Positions 24,673 to 34,225 of a stretch of 64,000 nucleotides of DNA are shown here, in pieces. The notes under the pieces are model-generated. The model did not search any database. It saw nothing but the letters and a program-made list of their open reading frames with translations, and was not told the DNA's origin. The stretch is taken from contig BMUD01000011.1 in assembly GCA_014650015.1 (NCBI GenBank), positions 124,001-188,000 on the forward strand, written 5' to 3'. How positions within the stretch are numbered: position 1 is the stretch's first letter; every line of letters starts with the position of its first letter. A program made the translations under genes and the position numbers. Source of the DNA: Streptomyces griseoloalbus (lineage in GTDB: Bacteria > Actinomycetota > Actinomycetes > Streptomycetales > Streptomycetaceae).

Positions 24673-27621
24673 TCAGCCCTCGGCGCTCTCCCGCTCCGCC
24701 ATCAGCCCCAGCAGGTGTTCCGCCTCAGCGCGCCGGGTCCGGGCGGTCTCGTCCTCCTCGGGCGCGTCCTCGTACGCCGCCAGTACGCCACGCGCGCGTG
24801 CCGCCGCCGCGGTGGGCCGGTCCAGGTCGGCCTCCAGCCAGGCCGCGGCGAGCTCCGCCTGGACGCGGTCGTGCAGCGCGTCCGGGCCGAGGACGCCGAA
24901 CGCGTCGATCGCGCGGTCCAGCACGGACACCGCCTCCTCGGCCGCCTCGCCGCCCCGGCCGGACCCGCCCGCCGACCGGACCAGCAGGTCCGCGAGCTGG
25001 CGGAGCGTGTCGCCGAGCTCGGCGACGAGCCGCACGCGTGTCTCGTCGTCCGCGGCCGCCTCGCGCGCCGCCTGGCACTCCTCGACCGCGTTCGTCATCA
25101 GCGCGCGTGCCGCGTCCAGGCCGTCCCGCTCGCGCAGCGCGAGCCACGCGCGGGCGCGCAGCGAGCGGACCAGCCCCGGCACGTCGCCGACCGTGCGCCA
25201 CAACTCGCTCGCGCGCGCGTACGCCCGTGCCGCCTCGTCGGGAAGGTCCGCCCTCTCGAGGCTGGACGCGGCCATGTGGGCCAGCACGGCGTGGTCCCGC
25301 TGCTCGGGCCAGTGCCGGGCGATCTCCGCGGCCTGCAACCGCCGCTCGGCCGCCGCACGGTGCTCCGCCAGCTCACCGAGGCAGTCCCCGAGCCACCACA
25401 GGGTCTGGACGACCGCCCCGTCGCCGTGCGTCTCGGCGGTGATGTCCGCCAGCGCGGACTCCAGCACCTCCGCCGCCTCGGCCCACCGCCCCTGCCGCAG
25501 CAGATACCCGCCGAGCCGATGCCGCGCCCAGGCGCCCAGCGCGGGGCCCTCGCCCGCCTCGTCGGCCCAGTGCGCCGCCTCCAGGGCGTGCTCGGCCGCC
25601 TCCCGCACGCGTTCGTGCCCCTCCGCGATCTCGGCGAGCTGGAGATGCAGCTGCGCCCGTCCGGCGGGCTCCAGATACGGTCCGCCGTGCTCCAGGGCCG
25701 CCCGCAGTGCCCGTTCCGCTCCGGTCACGTCGCCGAGATGGTGGGCGAGCTGGGCCAGCCGGACCTCGTACTCCACCGCGAACCACGGCAGTCCCGCCGC
25801 GACGAACTCCTCGGCGGCCCGCGCGAACAGCTCCGCCGCCCGCTCCACGTCGCCGTAGCCCGCCAGCTCCCCGGACAGGGCGTGTGCCTCGGCGGCCCGC
25901 GCGGCGAGCCGTACGTCCTCGCCGGTGTGCTCCTCGACGAGCGCCAGCACCGCGCGTACGGCGGTCTCGGCGTCGGCGAGGACCGCCTCCCCGGGCGCCT
26001 CCTCGGCCGCGTGCACCCGCCGCATCAGGATCCGCGCCCGCGCCATCAGCACCGACGCCGTCTGCCGTATCCCCGTGCCGCCCCCGGCGTACAGCGCGAG
26101 GACCTCCTCGTACGGTCCGGCGACCGCCGCGAGCGCCTCGTCCACCTCGCCCGCCAGCGCACGGACGTACGCCCCACGCGCGCGTGCCGCCAGGGCCTCC
26201 CCGGGGTCGCCCGCCTCCGTGTACAGCTCGGCGGCCCGCTCGAAGAGGTCCGCGCCCCCGGGGCCCAGGCCCATCGCCTCGTGGTCGGCGATCTCCGCGC
26301 GGTCGCGGGCCTCGAGCGCGAAGCCCTCCGTGGCCCCGGCCGCCCGCGCCACCGCCGCCCACGCCTCGACGGCGTGCGGCTGCAGGGTGTCCGACAGCCG
26401 CCGCGCCTCGGCGAGCAGCTCGGACATGCCCGGCTCGCCGGCCGCCGTACCCGCTGCCCGCGGCGGCCCGCCGACCCGCACCGCGGGCCGCCGCGCCGGG
26501 ACCGCGCCCGCCGTCCGCACACCCAGCGGCAGCCGCTCCACCAGCGGACGCCGCGCCATGCGGGCGCGTGCCCGCTCGCTGACGTGTGGGGTCTTGTTGC
26601 GCGCGTCGAAGCGTGCCGCCAGGGTGAGCGCCTCGGTGCGCGCGTGCGCTCCGAGTTCCGTCGCGGTCCATGTCCGGCCGGCCGGACCGGGCACCTGCTG
26701 TCCGCCAAGCCCGAGTTCGGCCAGCCGGTCCATCAGCAGCGTCACCACACTCAGGAAGTCCAGCTTGCTGCGCGGATGCCCCTCGTCCGTGAAGTACGCC
26801 GGACGCTCCGCGAGCAGCTCCAGGGCGCGCGCCTCGTTCCCGGTCAGCGCGCAGAACTCCACGTGGTCCGCGTACGCGCCCCGCATGCTCTCCATGGGCC
26901 GAACCAGCCGGAAGCCGCGCAGATGGTACGCGCGCGCCTCGTCCGCGCGGCCCAGCCGCAGCAGCGGCACCAGGGAGGACGCGAGCACCGTGTGCGGCTC
27001 GTGGGCGCAGGTGAACTCGCCCTCCAGAACCGGCCGCCACAGCTCGAGAGCCTCCTCGTCCCGGCCGCGCTCCGCCTGCCACCGGCCCTGCCCGTGCAGC
27101 TCGCACGCGTGGCAGTCGGCCATGGAGTCCCGGTCGGCGGCCAGCCAGGCGGCGTACGCCCGCTCGGCCCGTCCGGCGTCCCCGATGTGCGCCGCCACGC
27201 TGAACTCGGCGCTGCGCACCGCACGTTCGGAGTGACCGGCGAGCCGGTAACGGTGCTCCATCTCGCCGAGCCACTTCTCGATCGAGGCGAGCGGGATGTG
27301 CGGCTGGTCCAGCATGCCGGCCGACATCCACTTGAACACCCAGTGCAGCGAGTGCGTCTCGTACTCGTCGAAGTCCTCGGGCCGCTCGTCCCACATGCGC
27401 AGCAGCCGCGCGAAGGGGACGAACATCTTCGCCTTCTCGGAGCTGTAGTTGTAGACCTTCAACTGGTGCCCCAGCGCCTCGATCACGGCGAGCGGGATGT
27501 CCAGCTTCTCCGCCTCCAGCAGCAGGTGCTCCGCGCGGGCGTTGCGGGCCGGACCCTCCGGCTGCTCGGAGTTCTCCGCCATCGCCTGGCGCAAGGTGTC
27601 GAAATCCGTGATCCCGCTCAT
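24673..27621 (-). CDS. Large tetratricopeptide-like repeat protein coupled to HSP90
   Basis: A 982-residue protein from ATG 27621, overlapping the HSP90 stop codon (ATGA). The N-terminal 330 or so residues form a conserved-looking helical module (KVYNYSSEKAKMFVPFARLL near 55-74, SLHWVFKWMSAGMLDQP near 91-107, a CHAC cysteine pair at 170/173). The rest is a chain of Ala/Glu/Leu-rich helical hairpins typical of TPR arrays, for example AEHALEAAHWADEAGEGPALG. It has no signal peptide or membrane helix, so it is a cytoplasmic scaffold. By analogy with eukaryotic Hsp90, whose partners use TPRs, a co-chaperone or client-adaptor role is plausible but unproven; bacterial HSP90 lacks the MEEVD tail that those TPRs bind, and so does this one. 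Confidence 0.85.
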   Translation of the reverse strand: MSGITDFDTLRQAMAENSEQPEGPARNARAEHLLLEAEKLDIPLAVIEALGHQLKVYNYSSEKAKMFVPFARLLRMWDERPEDFDEYETHSLHWVFKWMSAGMLDQPHIPLASIEKWLGEMEHRYRLAGHSERAVRSAEFSVAAHIGDAGRAERAYAAWLAADRDSMADCHACELHGQGRWQAERGRDEEALELWRPVLEGEFTCAHEPHTVLASSLVPLLRLGRADEARAYHLRGFRLVRPMESMRGAYADHVEFCALTGNEARALELLAERPAYFTDEGHPRSKLDFLSVVTLLMDRLAELGLGGQQVPGPAGRTWTATELGAHARTEALTLAARFDARNKTPHVSERARARMARRPLVERLPLGVRTAGAVPARRPAVRVGGPPRAAGTAAGEPGMSELLAEARRLSDTLQPHAVEAWAAVARAAGATEGFALEARDRAEIADHEAMGLGPGGADLFERAAELYTEAGDPGEALAARARGAYVRALAGEVDEALAAVAGPYEEVLALYAGGGTGIRQTASVLMARARILMRRVHAAEEAPGEAVLADAETAVRAVLALVEEHTGEDVRLAARAAEAHALSGELAGYGDVERAAELFARAAEEFVAAGLPWFAVEYEVRLAQLAHHLGDVTGAERALRAALEHGGPYLEPAGRAQLHLQLAEIAEGHERVREAAEHALEAAHWADEAGEGPALGAWARHRLGGYLLRQGRWAEAAEVLESALADITAETHGDGAVVQTLWWLGDCLGELAEHRAAAERRLQAAEIARHWPEQRDHAVLAHMAASSLERADLPDEAARAYARASELWRTVGDVPGLVRSLRARAWLALRERDGLDAARALMTNAVEECQAAREAAADDETRVRLVAELGDTLRQLADLLVRSAGGSGRGGEAAEEAVSVLDRAIDAFGVLGPDALHDRVQAELAAAWLEADLDRPTAAAARARGVLAAYEDAPEEDETARTRRAEAEHLLGLMAERESAEG

Positions 27622-29489
27622 CGGTGACCGCCCCCCGCGGTGTCGTCGTCGGCGTGGGTGGCCCACTCCAGCAGGCCCATGAACGCCCGGTTCAGCAGCG
27701 CCGAGTCGGCCGGCCGGAGCGGCCGGTGCGCCATGAGCAGCGCCTGCCCGTACAGGGACTCCGTGGCGGTGCCGATCAGCTCGCGGTCGCCCAGCGAGCT
27801 GATCCGCCGGACCAGCGGGTTGAGATGGTTGAGCACCAGACGCGCGCGGGGGGCACTGCCGCGCAGCGAGCCGAGGATCCCGGCCCACAGGTCGTCGGCC
27901 TGCTCCTCGGCCTCGGCCCGGGCCTGCTCGTGCCGGGCCTCCCGGTCGTCCAGATGCAGCGCGGGCACCGACAGCGGGTGGAAGGAACGCAGGACGACGT
28001 CACAGCCCAGCGGGTCCAGCTTGGCCCGCGCGGCGGCCAGGAAGCCGGACAGGGCCAGTTCCTCCGCCGCGTCGACCGCGTCCAGGTGGGCGGTCACGGT
28101 GTCCGCGTCCAGTTCGGCGACCGCCGTGCCCGGCCGCACCGTGGGCAACGCCTCGACCAGCTCGCTGTCGTAGGTGTAACCGCCGTTGACCACACCGATG
28201 CCCTGCGCGGACGCGATCGGCGCGACCTGCCGGTACTCCTCGACCGTCCGCGTGAAGTGCACCACCGGGTGCCGCTGCGCGAACTCCTCCAGGGACAGCC
28301 GCCCGTCGGTGGTCTCGAACGGCAGCCACGGCAGCATGGTGCGCAGCATCTCCCGGTCGTGCCGCGCCAGCGACTTCACGCCCAGGTAGTGCACGGACAG
28401 GAACGCGGCCAGCCGCTCCGGATCACCGGCGGCCAGAGCCGTCAGCCAGCCGCGGATCCGCTCGCCCAGCGCCTCCCGCACCCCGGCCAGCGTCTCGTCC
28501 TCGTACAGCGACTCGCGCGACGCCGTGGGCCGCAGACTGTCGGTGTCCAGGACACAGCGCACGAAGAACGCCCAGTCGGGCAGCAGCTGCTCCGCCCGCT
28601 CGGTCAGCAGCATGCCCTTCAGATGCACCCGGTGGCCCGCGCGCTGCGCCGGACTGACCGCCGACGGCAGCACGTACGCCACCCCGCGGATCCCGGCCAG
28701 CGGCACGTCCAGGTCGATCGTGTCCAGCGGAGTGAATCCGAACAGGTCGTGACAGTGCCGCGCCAGCGCCACCCTGCGCGCCGCCGGGCTCGGATACGGC
28801 CTGTCCCACGGCGCGGGCAGTTCGGTGACCGCCACCTCACCCACCCGCACGTCGTACGGCAGCAGCGAGCCGAAGTCCCGGGCCAGCGACAGCACCCGGT
28901 CCTCGGCCAGCCACTCGGCCGCCCCCGCCCGCGCCACCAGGTGCACCGTGGTGCCCGGTGCGGGCCGCGCCTCGTCCGGCAGCGTCCGCACGGTGTACGA
29001 ACCGTCGTCGCGGGCCGTCCACTCCACGGGCGGCGCGTCGGGCGTACGGGCGCTGCGGCTGACGACGCGGATCCGCTCGGCGACCACGAAACAGGCCAGC
29101 AGGCCGATGCCGAACTGCCCGAGGAAGTCCGAACGGGCCTCCTGCAGCCCCTCCGCGCGCTTGGAACTGCGCCCGATGGTCGCGAGCAGGCTGTGCACGT
29201 CCGTCTCGGTGAGCCCCACGCCGGTGTCCTCCACCCGCAGGGAGCCCGCGTCCACGGACAACCGCACCCGGGCCGGGGCGTCCGGCTCCTCGGCACGTCG
29301 GGCGGTGATGGCGTCCACGGCGTTCTGCAGCAGCTCGCGCAGATAGACCCTGGGACTGGAGTAGAGGTGATGGGAGAGCAGGTCGACCAGACCACGCAGG
29401 TCGACCTGGAACGTATGAGGTGACTGGGATGACTGAGGTGCCTGGGAGGCCTCGGAAGCCTCTGAGCTCTGAGAGGTGTGGGAGTCCAT
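27618..29489 (-). CDS. HSP90-family chaperone ATPase (HtpG-like)
   Basis: A 623-residue GHKL ATPase with HSP90 layout. After a Ser/Gln-rich start of about 25 residues comes the ATP-binding domain, with ELLQNAVDAI (Glu52, Asn56), VEDTGVG (Asp88), ATIGRSSKR and GQFGIGLLACF (124-134). The middle domain has VHLKGMLLTERAEQLLPDWA and the catalytic-loop-like RPTASRESLYED. The C-terminal part is shorter and more divergent than E. coli HtpG. I chose ATG 29489; GTG 6 nt upstream is an alternative and neither has a clear ribosome binding site. It heads a two-gene unit with the repeat protein and is divergent from recG. No CIRCE or HAIR heat-shock operator is visible in the 185-bp gap. Confidence 0.88.
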   Translation of the reverse strand: MDSHTSQSSEASEASQAPQSSQSPHTFQVDLRGLVDLLSHHLYSSPRVYLRELLQNAVDAITARRAEEPDAPARVRLSVDAGSLRVEDTGVGLTETDVHSLLATIGRSSKRAEGLQEARSDFLGQFGIGLLACFVVAERIRVVSRSARTPDAPPVEWTARDDGSYTVRTLPDEARPAPGTTVHLVARAGAAEWLAEDRVLSLARDFGSLLPYDVRVGEVAVTELPAPWDRPYPSPAARRVALARHCHDLFGFTPLDTIDLDVPLAGIRGVAYVLPSAVSPAQRAGHRVHLKGMLLTERAEQLLPDWAFFVRCVLDTDSLRPTASRESLYEDETLAGVREALGERIRGWLTALAAGDPERLAAFLSVHYLGVKSLARHDREMLRTMLPWLPFETTDGRLSLEEFAQRHPVVHFTRTVEEYRQVAPIASAQGIGVVNGGYTYDSELVEALPTVRPGTAVAELDADTVTAHLDAVDAAEELALSGFLAAARAKLDPLGCDVVLRSFHPLSVPALHLDDREARHEQARAEAEEQADDLWAGILGSLRGSAPRARLVLNHLNPLVRRISSLGDRELIGTATESLYGQALLMAHRPLRPADSALLNRAFMGLLEWATHADDDTAGGGHR

Positions 29490-29674
29490 CGTCACGGCGC
29501 CGGTGGGGGGACTCGCGACGGCGCGGGGTCGGGCGGTCCCGGTGAGGCGGTGACCGCGAAAGGAGCCGGAGCGCGTCATCCTAGAACCCGGACCCCCGCC
29601 TGACCAGGGGTTTCCCGAGACTTGACCGAAGCCGCCGCCCCGCGCCCCACCCATTGTCGGTGCCGTGGTGTGCA

Positions 29675-31882
29675 ATGGATCTCGTGCCCGCACTGGAAGA
29701 ACCACTGAAAAAGGTGCTCGGCCCCGCCACCGCCAAGGTGATGGCCGAGCACCTCGGCCTGCACACCGTCGGCGACCTCCTCCACCACTATCCGCGCAGA
29801 TACGAGGAGCGAGGACAGCTCACCCACCTCGCCGACCTGCCCATGGACGAGCACGTCACGGTGGTCGCCCAGGTCGCCGACGCCCGCCTGCACACCTTCG
29901 CCTCCGCCAAGGCCCCGCGCGGCAAGGGCCAGCGCCTGGAGGTGACCATCACGGACGGCAGTGGCCGACTGCAACTGGTCTTCTTCGGCGCCGGCGTCCA
30001 CAAACCGCACAAGGAACTCCTGCCGGGCACCCGGGCGCTGTTCGCCGGCAAGGTCTCCGTCTTCAACCGCCGTCTCCAACTCGCCCACCCCGCTTACGAA
30101 TTGCTGCGCGGAGACACCGAGGAGACGGTCGAGACCTGGGCCGGCGCCCTCATCCCGATCTACCCCGCCACGGCCAAACTGGAGTCCTGGAAGATCGGCA
30201 AGGCGCTCCAGACGGTCCTGCCCAGCGCCCAGGAGGCCGCCGACCCGCTCCCGGAGTCCCTGCGCGACGGCCGCGGACTGGTCCCGCTCCCCGAGGCCCT
30301 GCTGAAGATCCACCGACCGCACACCAAGGCGGACATCGAGGAGGCCCGCGCGCGCCTCAAATGGGACGAGGCCTTCGTCCTCCAGGTCGCCCTGGCCCGC
30401 CGCCGCCACGCCGACGCCCAGCTCCCGGCCGTCGCCCGCCGGCCGAAGCCGGACGGCCTGCTCACCGCCTTCGACGACCGCCTCCCCTTCACCCTCACCG
30501 ACGGCCAGCAGAAGGTCTCCGGCGAGATCTTCGACGACCTCGCGACCGAACACCCCATGCACCGGCTGCTCCAGGGCGAGGTCGGCAGCGGTAAGACCAT
30601 GGTCGCCCTGCGCGCCATGCTCGCCGTCGTCGACGCGGGCGGGCAGGCGGCGATGCTCGCGCCCACCGAGGTGCTCGCCCAGCAACACCACAGGTCGGTC
30701 ACCGAGATGATGGGGGAGCTGGCCGAGGGAGGGATGCTCGGGGGAGTGGACGACGCCACCAAGGTGGTCCTGCTCACCGGGTCCATGGGCGCGGCGGCGC
30801 GGCGCCGGGCCCTGCTCGACCTGGCCACCGGCGAGGCCGGCATCGTCATCGGCACCCACGCGCTGATCGAGGACAAGGTGCGGTTCCACGACCTGGGCCT
30901 GGTCGTGGTCGACGAACAGCACCGCTTCGGCGTGGAGCAGCGCGACGCCCTGCGCGGCAAGGGCAAGCAGCCCCCGCACCTGCTGGTCATGACCGCCACG
31001 CCCATCCCGCGCACGGTCGCCATGACCGTCTTCGGAGACCTGGAGACCTCTGTCCTCGATCAGCTCCCGGCCGGCCGCTCACCCATCGCCAGCCATGTCG
31101 TCCCGGCCGCCGACAAACCCCACTTCCTCGCCCGCGCCTGGGAGCGGGTGCGCGAGGAGGTGGCCAACGGCCACCAGGCCTATGTGGTCTGTCCGCGCAT
31201 CGGCGACGAGGAGGAGGCCCCGAAGGGGGCGGCGAAGAAGAAGTCCCCCGAGGACGAGGCCGAGAAGCGGCCCCCGCTCGCCGTCCTCGACATCGCCGAC
31301 CAGCTCGCGCAAGGGCCGCTGCGAGGGCTCCGGGTGGAGGTCCTGCACGGGCGTATGCAGCCCGACGACAAGGACGCCGTCATGCGCCGTTTCGCCGCCG
31401 GCGACGCCGACGTCCTGGTCGCCACGACCGTCATCGAGGTCGGCGTCAACGTCCCCAACGCCACCGCGATGGTGATCATGGACGCCGACCGCTTCGGCGT
31501 CTCCCAGCTCCACCAGCTGCGCGGCCGCGTCGGTCGCGGCTCCGCCCCCGGACTATGTCTGCTGGTCACCGAGATGCCCGAGGCGAGCGCGGCCCGGCAG
31601 CGGCTCAATGCCGTCGCCTCCACCCTCGACGGCTTCGAACTCTCCCGCATCGACCTGGAGCAGCGCCGCGAGGGCGACGTGCTGGGCCAGGCCCAGTCCG
31701 GCACCCGTTCCAGCCTGCGCATGCTCGCCGTCATCGAGGACGAGGAGATCATCGCCGAGGCCCGCGAGGAGGCCGCGAGGATCGTCGCCGCCGACCCGGA
31801 CCTGACGCACCTGCCCGCCCTGCGCACGGCCCTGGACGCGCTGCTGGACGAGGAGCGGGAGCAGTACCTGGAGAAGGGCTGA
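29675..31882 (+). CDS. recG: ATP-dependent DNA helicase RecG
   Basis: Branch-migrating helicase that remodels stalled replication forks and recombination intermediates. It has about 735 residues. An N-terminal wedge/OB domain is followed by two helicase lobes: Walker A LQGEVGSGKTMVAL, Walker B-like VVVDEQHRFG, motif III TATPIPRT, and the C-terminal LRGRVGRGSAPG. ATG 29675 is the likely start; GTG 29684 is an alternative that fits my memory of relatives better at the N-terminus. An extra Lys/Glu-rich loop (KGAAKKKSPEDEAEKR) interrupts the second lobe, as in other actinobacteria. First of a plus-strand run with rsmD and coaD. Confidence 0.96.
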   Translation: MDLVPALEEPLKKVLGPATAKVMAEHLGLHTVGDLLHHYPRRYEERGQLTHLADLPMDEHVTVVAQVADARLHTFASAKAPRGKGQRLEVTITDGSGRLQLVFFGAGVHKPHKELLPGTRALFAGKVSVFNRRLQLAHPAYELLRGDTEETVETWAGALIPIYPATAKLESWKIGKALQTVLPSAQEAADPLPESLRDGRGLVPLPEALLKIHRPHTKADIEEARARLKWDEAFVLQVALARRRHADAQLPAVARRPKPDGLLTAFDDRLPFTLTDGQQKVSGEIFDDLATEHPMHRLLQGEVGSGKTMVALRAMLAVVDAGGQAAMLAPTEVLAQQHHRSVTEMMGELAEGGMLGGVDDATKVVLLTGSMGAAARRRALLDLATGEAGIVIGTHALIEDKVRFHDLGLVVVDEQHRFGVEQRDALRGKGKQPPHLLVMTATPIPRTVAMTVFGDLETSVLDQLPAGRSPIASHVVPAADKPHFLARAWERVREEVANGHQAYVVCPRIGDEEEAPKGAAKKKSPEDEAEKRPPLAVLDIADQLAQGPLRGLRVEVLHGRMQPDDKDAVMRRFAAGDADVLVATTVIEVGVNVPNATAMVIMDADRFGVSQLHQLRGRVGRGSAPGLCLLVTEMPEASAARQRLNAVASTLDGFELSRIDLEQRREGDVLGQAQSGTRSSLRMLAVIEDEEIIAEAREEAARIVAADPDLTHLPALRTALDALLDEEREQYLEKG

Positions 31883-31954
31883 CAGACTGGTGAGGCCACC
31901 TACCGGGCACCGACCGAGCCCACCGACCGAGCACACACCGACAAGGACGAGGAC

Positions 31955-32542
31955 ATGACTCGCGTGATCGCCGGCGCGGCCGGTGGACGCCGCCTGGCCG
32001 TACCGCCGGGGCAGGGGACCCGCCCCACCTCCGACCGCGCGCGCGAAGGCCTCTTCTCCACCTGGCAGTCCCTGCTCGGCGGCCCGCTCGCGGGCGAACG
32101 CGTCCTCGACCTGTACGCCGGTTCCGGCGCCGTCGGCCTGGAGGCCCTGTCCCGGGGCGCCGGGCACGTCCTGCTGGTCGAGGCCGACGCCCGCGCCGTC
32201 CGCACGGTCCGCGAGAACGTGACGTCGCTCCAACTCCCCGGCGCCGAGGTCAGATCCGGCAAAGCGGAACAGATCATCCGCACGGCGCCCCCGCAGGAGC
32301 CGTACGACCTGGTCTTCCTCGACCCGCCCTACGCCGTCCCGGACGGCGATCTTCGCGAGATCCTGCTCACACTCCGCTCACAGGGCTGGCTCACGGAAGA
32401 AGCCCTCGTCACCGTGGAGCGCAGTACCAGAGGCGGAGAATTCGGCTGGCCGCCCGGATTCGAGGCGATCCGGGCCCGCCGCTACGGCGAGGGAACGTTT
32501 TGGTACGGTCGCGCCGCCTCTATGTGCGAAGACGCACGATGA
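31955..32542 (+). CDS. rsmD: 16S rRNA (guanine966-N2)-methyltransferase
   Basis: A 195-residue class I methyltransferase that modifies G966 of 16S rRNA. It has the SAM-binding LDLYAGSGAVGLEALSRGA and the catalytic DPPYAVP. The start is ATG 31955 behind GAGGAC. Its end overlaps the open frame of coaD, a typical rsmD-coaD pair. Confidence 0.95.
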   Translation: MTRVIAGAAGGRRLAVPPGQGTRPTSDRAREGLFSTWQSLLGGPLAGERVLDLYAGSGAVGLEALSRGAGHVLLVEADARAVRTVRENVTSLQLPGAEVRSGKAEQIIRTAPPQEPYDLVFLDPPYAVPDGDLREILLTLRSQGWLTEEALVTVERSTRGGEFGWPPGFEAIRARRYGEGTFWYGRAASMCEDAR

Positions 32543-32568
32543 CCGGACCGGAGAGCGAGGGATCACAA

Positions 32569-33048
32569 GTGCGCCGCGCCGTATGCCCCGGGTCGTTCGA
32601 CCCGATCACCAACGGACACCTCGACATCATCGCCCGGGCCTCCCGGCTGTACGACGAGGTCTACGTCGCGGTGATGATCAACCAGTCCAAGAAGGGCCTG
32701 TTCGAGATCGAGGAGCGGATCGACCTGATCCGCCGGGTCACCGCCGAGTACGGCAACGTCCGCGTCGAGGCCTTCCACGGCCTGCTCGTCGACTTCTGCA
32801 AACAGCGCGAGATCCCCGCCATCGTCAAGGGCCTGCGCGCGGTCAGCGACTTCGACTACGAGCTGCAGATGGCCCAGATGAACAACGGCCTCTCCGGCGT
32901 CGAGACCCTCTTCGTCCCCACCAACCCCACCTACAGCTTCCTGTCCTCCTCGCTCGTCAAGGAAGTCGCGGCCTGGGGCGGAGACGTCTCCCACCTGGTG
33001 CCGCCGGAGGTCCTGACGGCCCTCGCCGAACGCCTGCGCAGGGACTGA
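32569..33048 (+). CDS. coaD: Phosphopantetheine adenylyltransferase
   Basis: Penultimate enzyme of coenzyme A synthesis, transferring AMP to 4'-phosphopantetheine. From GTG 32569 it has 159 residues, the usual length. It has the nucleotidyltransferase start CPGSFDPITNGHLDI (the T/H-x-G-H motif) and YSFLSSSLVKEVA (equivalent to ISSTxVRE). GAGGGATC lies about 8 nt upstream. An ATG at 32539, overlapping the rsmD stop, would add ten residues not found in the family. Confidence 0.96.
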   Translation: MRRAVCPGSFDPITNGHLDIIARASRLYDEVYVAVMINQSKKGLFEIEERIDLIRRVTAEYGNVRVEAFHGLLVDFCKQREIPAIVKGLRAVSDFDYELQMAQMNNGLSGVETLFVPTNPTYSFLSSSLVKEVAAWGGDVSHLVPPEVLTALAERLRRD

Positions 33049-33145
33049 CGCCGCCGTACGGCCGTCCGGTGTCCACCGGGCGCCCGAGGGCCGTACAGTC
33101 GTCCCGTCCGTCTCCAACACAGCTGTAGAGAGTGGCGAGCACACG

Positions 33146-34225
33146 GTGGACGTGCAGAAGAAGCTCGACGAGATCGTCGCCGCGGTCTCCAGTGCCCGGT
33201 CGATGCCCATGTCGGCCTCGTGCGTGGTCAACCGCGCCGAACTGCTCTCGATGCTCGACGAGGTGCGCGCGGCGCTGCCCGACTCCCTCGCCCAGGCGGA
33301 GGAGTTGATCGGCGGTCGGGAGCAGATGGTCGAGCAGGCCCGTCAGGAGGCCGAGCGGATCATCGAGAGCGCCCACGCCCAGCGCGGCTCCCTGATCTCC
33401 GACACCGAGATCGCCCGCCGCTCCCAGTCCGAGGCCGACCGGATCCTCGCCGAGGCCCGCAAGGAGGCCGAGGAGATCCGCGCGGAGGCCGACGACTACG
33501 TCGACTCCAAGCTCGCCAACTTCGAGGTCGTCCTCACCAAGACCCTCGGCTCCGTCGGCCGCGGCCGCGAGAAGCTGCTCGGCACCGGACCCGGCCTCGA
33601 CGAGCAGGGCTACGCGGACGAGGACGCCCCCGAGCGCAGCCACGACCCCGAGACCCTGCGCCGCAGCGCCGACGAATACGTCGACATCAAGCTCGGCGCC
33701 TTCGAGGCGGTCCTCGCCAAGACCCTGGAGGCGGTCGGCCGCGGCCGCCAGAAGCTGCACGGCCGGATCGCCTCCGACGACCTCGGCGCCCTCGCCGACG
33801 ACCTCACGACCCTCCAGCACTCCAGCGACGCCGACTACCTCGCCGACCTCGCGACGGTCACGGAGCAGGCCGCCCCGGCCAGGCAGCCCGAACCGCAGCG
33901 GCAGACGTACGCCCAGCCGGAGCCCGCGTTCGGCTACCAGGAGCAGCCGGACCCCTACGCCGGCTACCAGCAGCAGTACGGCGGCCCGCAGGACCCCGAC
34001 CCCTACGGCTACCAGCAGGCCGACCCGTACGCCGCCTACCAGGGCTACGACGCCCAGCAGCAGGCGTACGACCCGAACCAGGCGCAGCAGCCCCCGCAGG
34101 ACCAGCAGGCGCACCAGACCCAGCAGGCCCAGCAGGGCTACGCCCTGGACGAGACCAGCCTCTTCGACACCAGCATGATCACGCCCGAACAGCTGCGGGC
34201 CTACGAGCGCGAGCGGGGCCTGTAG
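33146..34225 (+). CDS. DivIVA-like coiled-coil protein with a Gln/Tyr/Pro-rich tail
   Basis: A 359-residue cytoplasmic protein. An N-terminal helix-rich part (VQKKLDEIVAAVSSARSMPM...) contains long charged coiled coils rich in AEADRILAEARKEAEEI-type heptads, resembling DivIVA or ATP-synthase b subunits. Two similar segments, DEYVDIKLGAFEAVLAKTLE and DDYVDSKLANFEVVLTKTLG, form an internal duplication. The last 120 or so residues are low-complexity Gln/Tyr/Asp/Pro repeats (DPYGYQQ, DPYAAYQ), likely disordered, ending in a conserved-looking LFDTSMITPEQLRAYERERGL-type stretch. The role is unknown; a part in polar growth or the cytoskeleton is a guess from the DivIVA resemblance. Confidence 0.85.
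   Translation: MDVQKKLDEIVAAVSSARSMPMSASCVVNRAELLSMLDEVRAALPDSLAQAEELIGGREQMVEQARQEAERIIESAHAQRGSLISDTEIARRSQSEADRILAEARKEAEEIRAEADDYVDSKLANFEVVLTKTLGSVGRGREKLLGTGPGLDEQGYADEDAPERSHDPETLRRSADEYVDIKLGAFEAVLAKTLEAVGRGRQKLHGRIASDDLGALADDLTTLQHSSDADYLADLATVTEQAAPARQPEPQRQTYAQPEPAFGYQEQPDPYAGYQQQYGGPQDPDPYGYQQADPYAAYQGYDAQQQAYDPNQAQQPPQDQQAHQTQQAQQGYALDETSLFDTSMITPEQLRAYERERGL

Noticed and set aside
24715-27627. A 970-codon frame antisense to the TPR-like gene
   Set aside because: Composition artefact: Arg/Gln/Leu/Pro-rich, no motif, while the minus strand encodes a clear helical-repeat protein coupled to HSP90.
29490-29674. Possible CIRCE or HAIR heat-shock operator upstream of the HSP90-like gene
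   Set aside because: I looked for TTAGCACTC-type and CTTGAGT/ACTCAAG-type inverted repeats and found none; a lone ACTTGACC is not sufficient.
32539-32568. Ten-residue N-terminal extension of CoaD from ATG overlapping rsmD
   Set aside because: The family starts at the (V/M)RRAVCPGSFDP segment; GTG 32569 has its own GAGGGATC site and gives the usual 159 residues.
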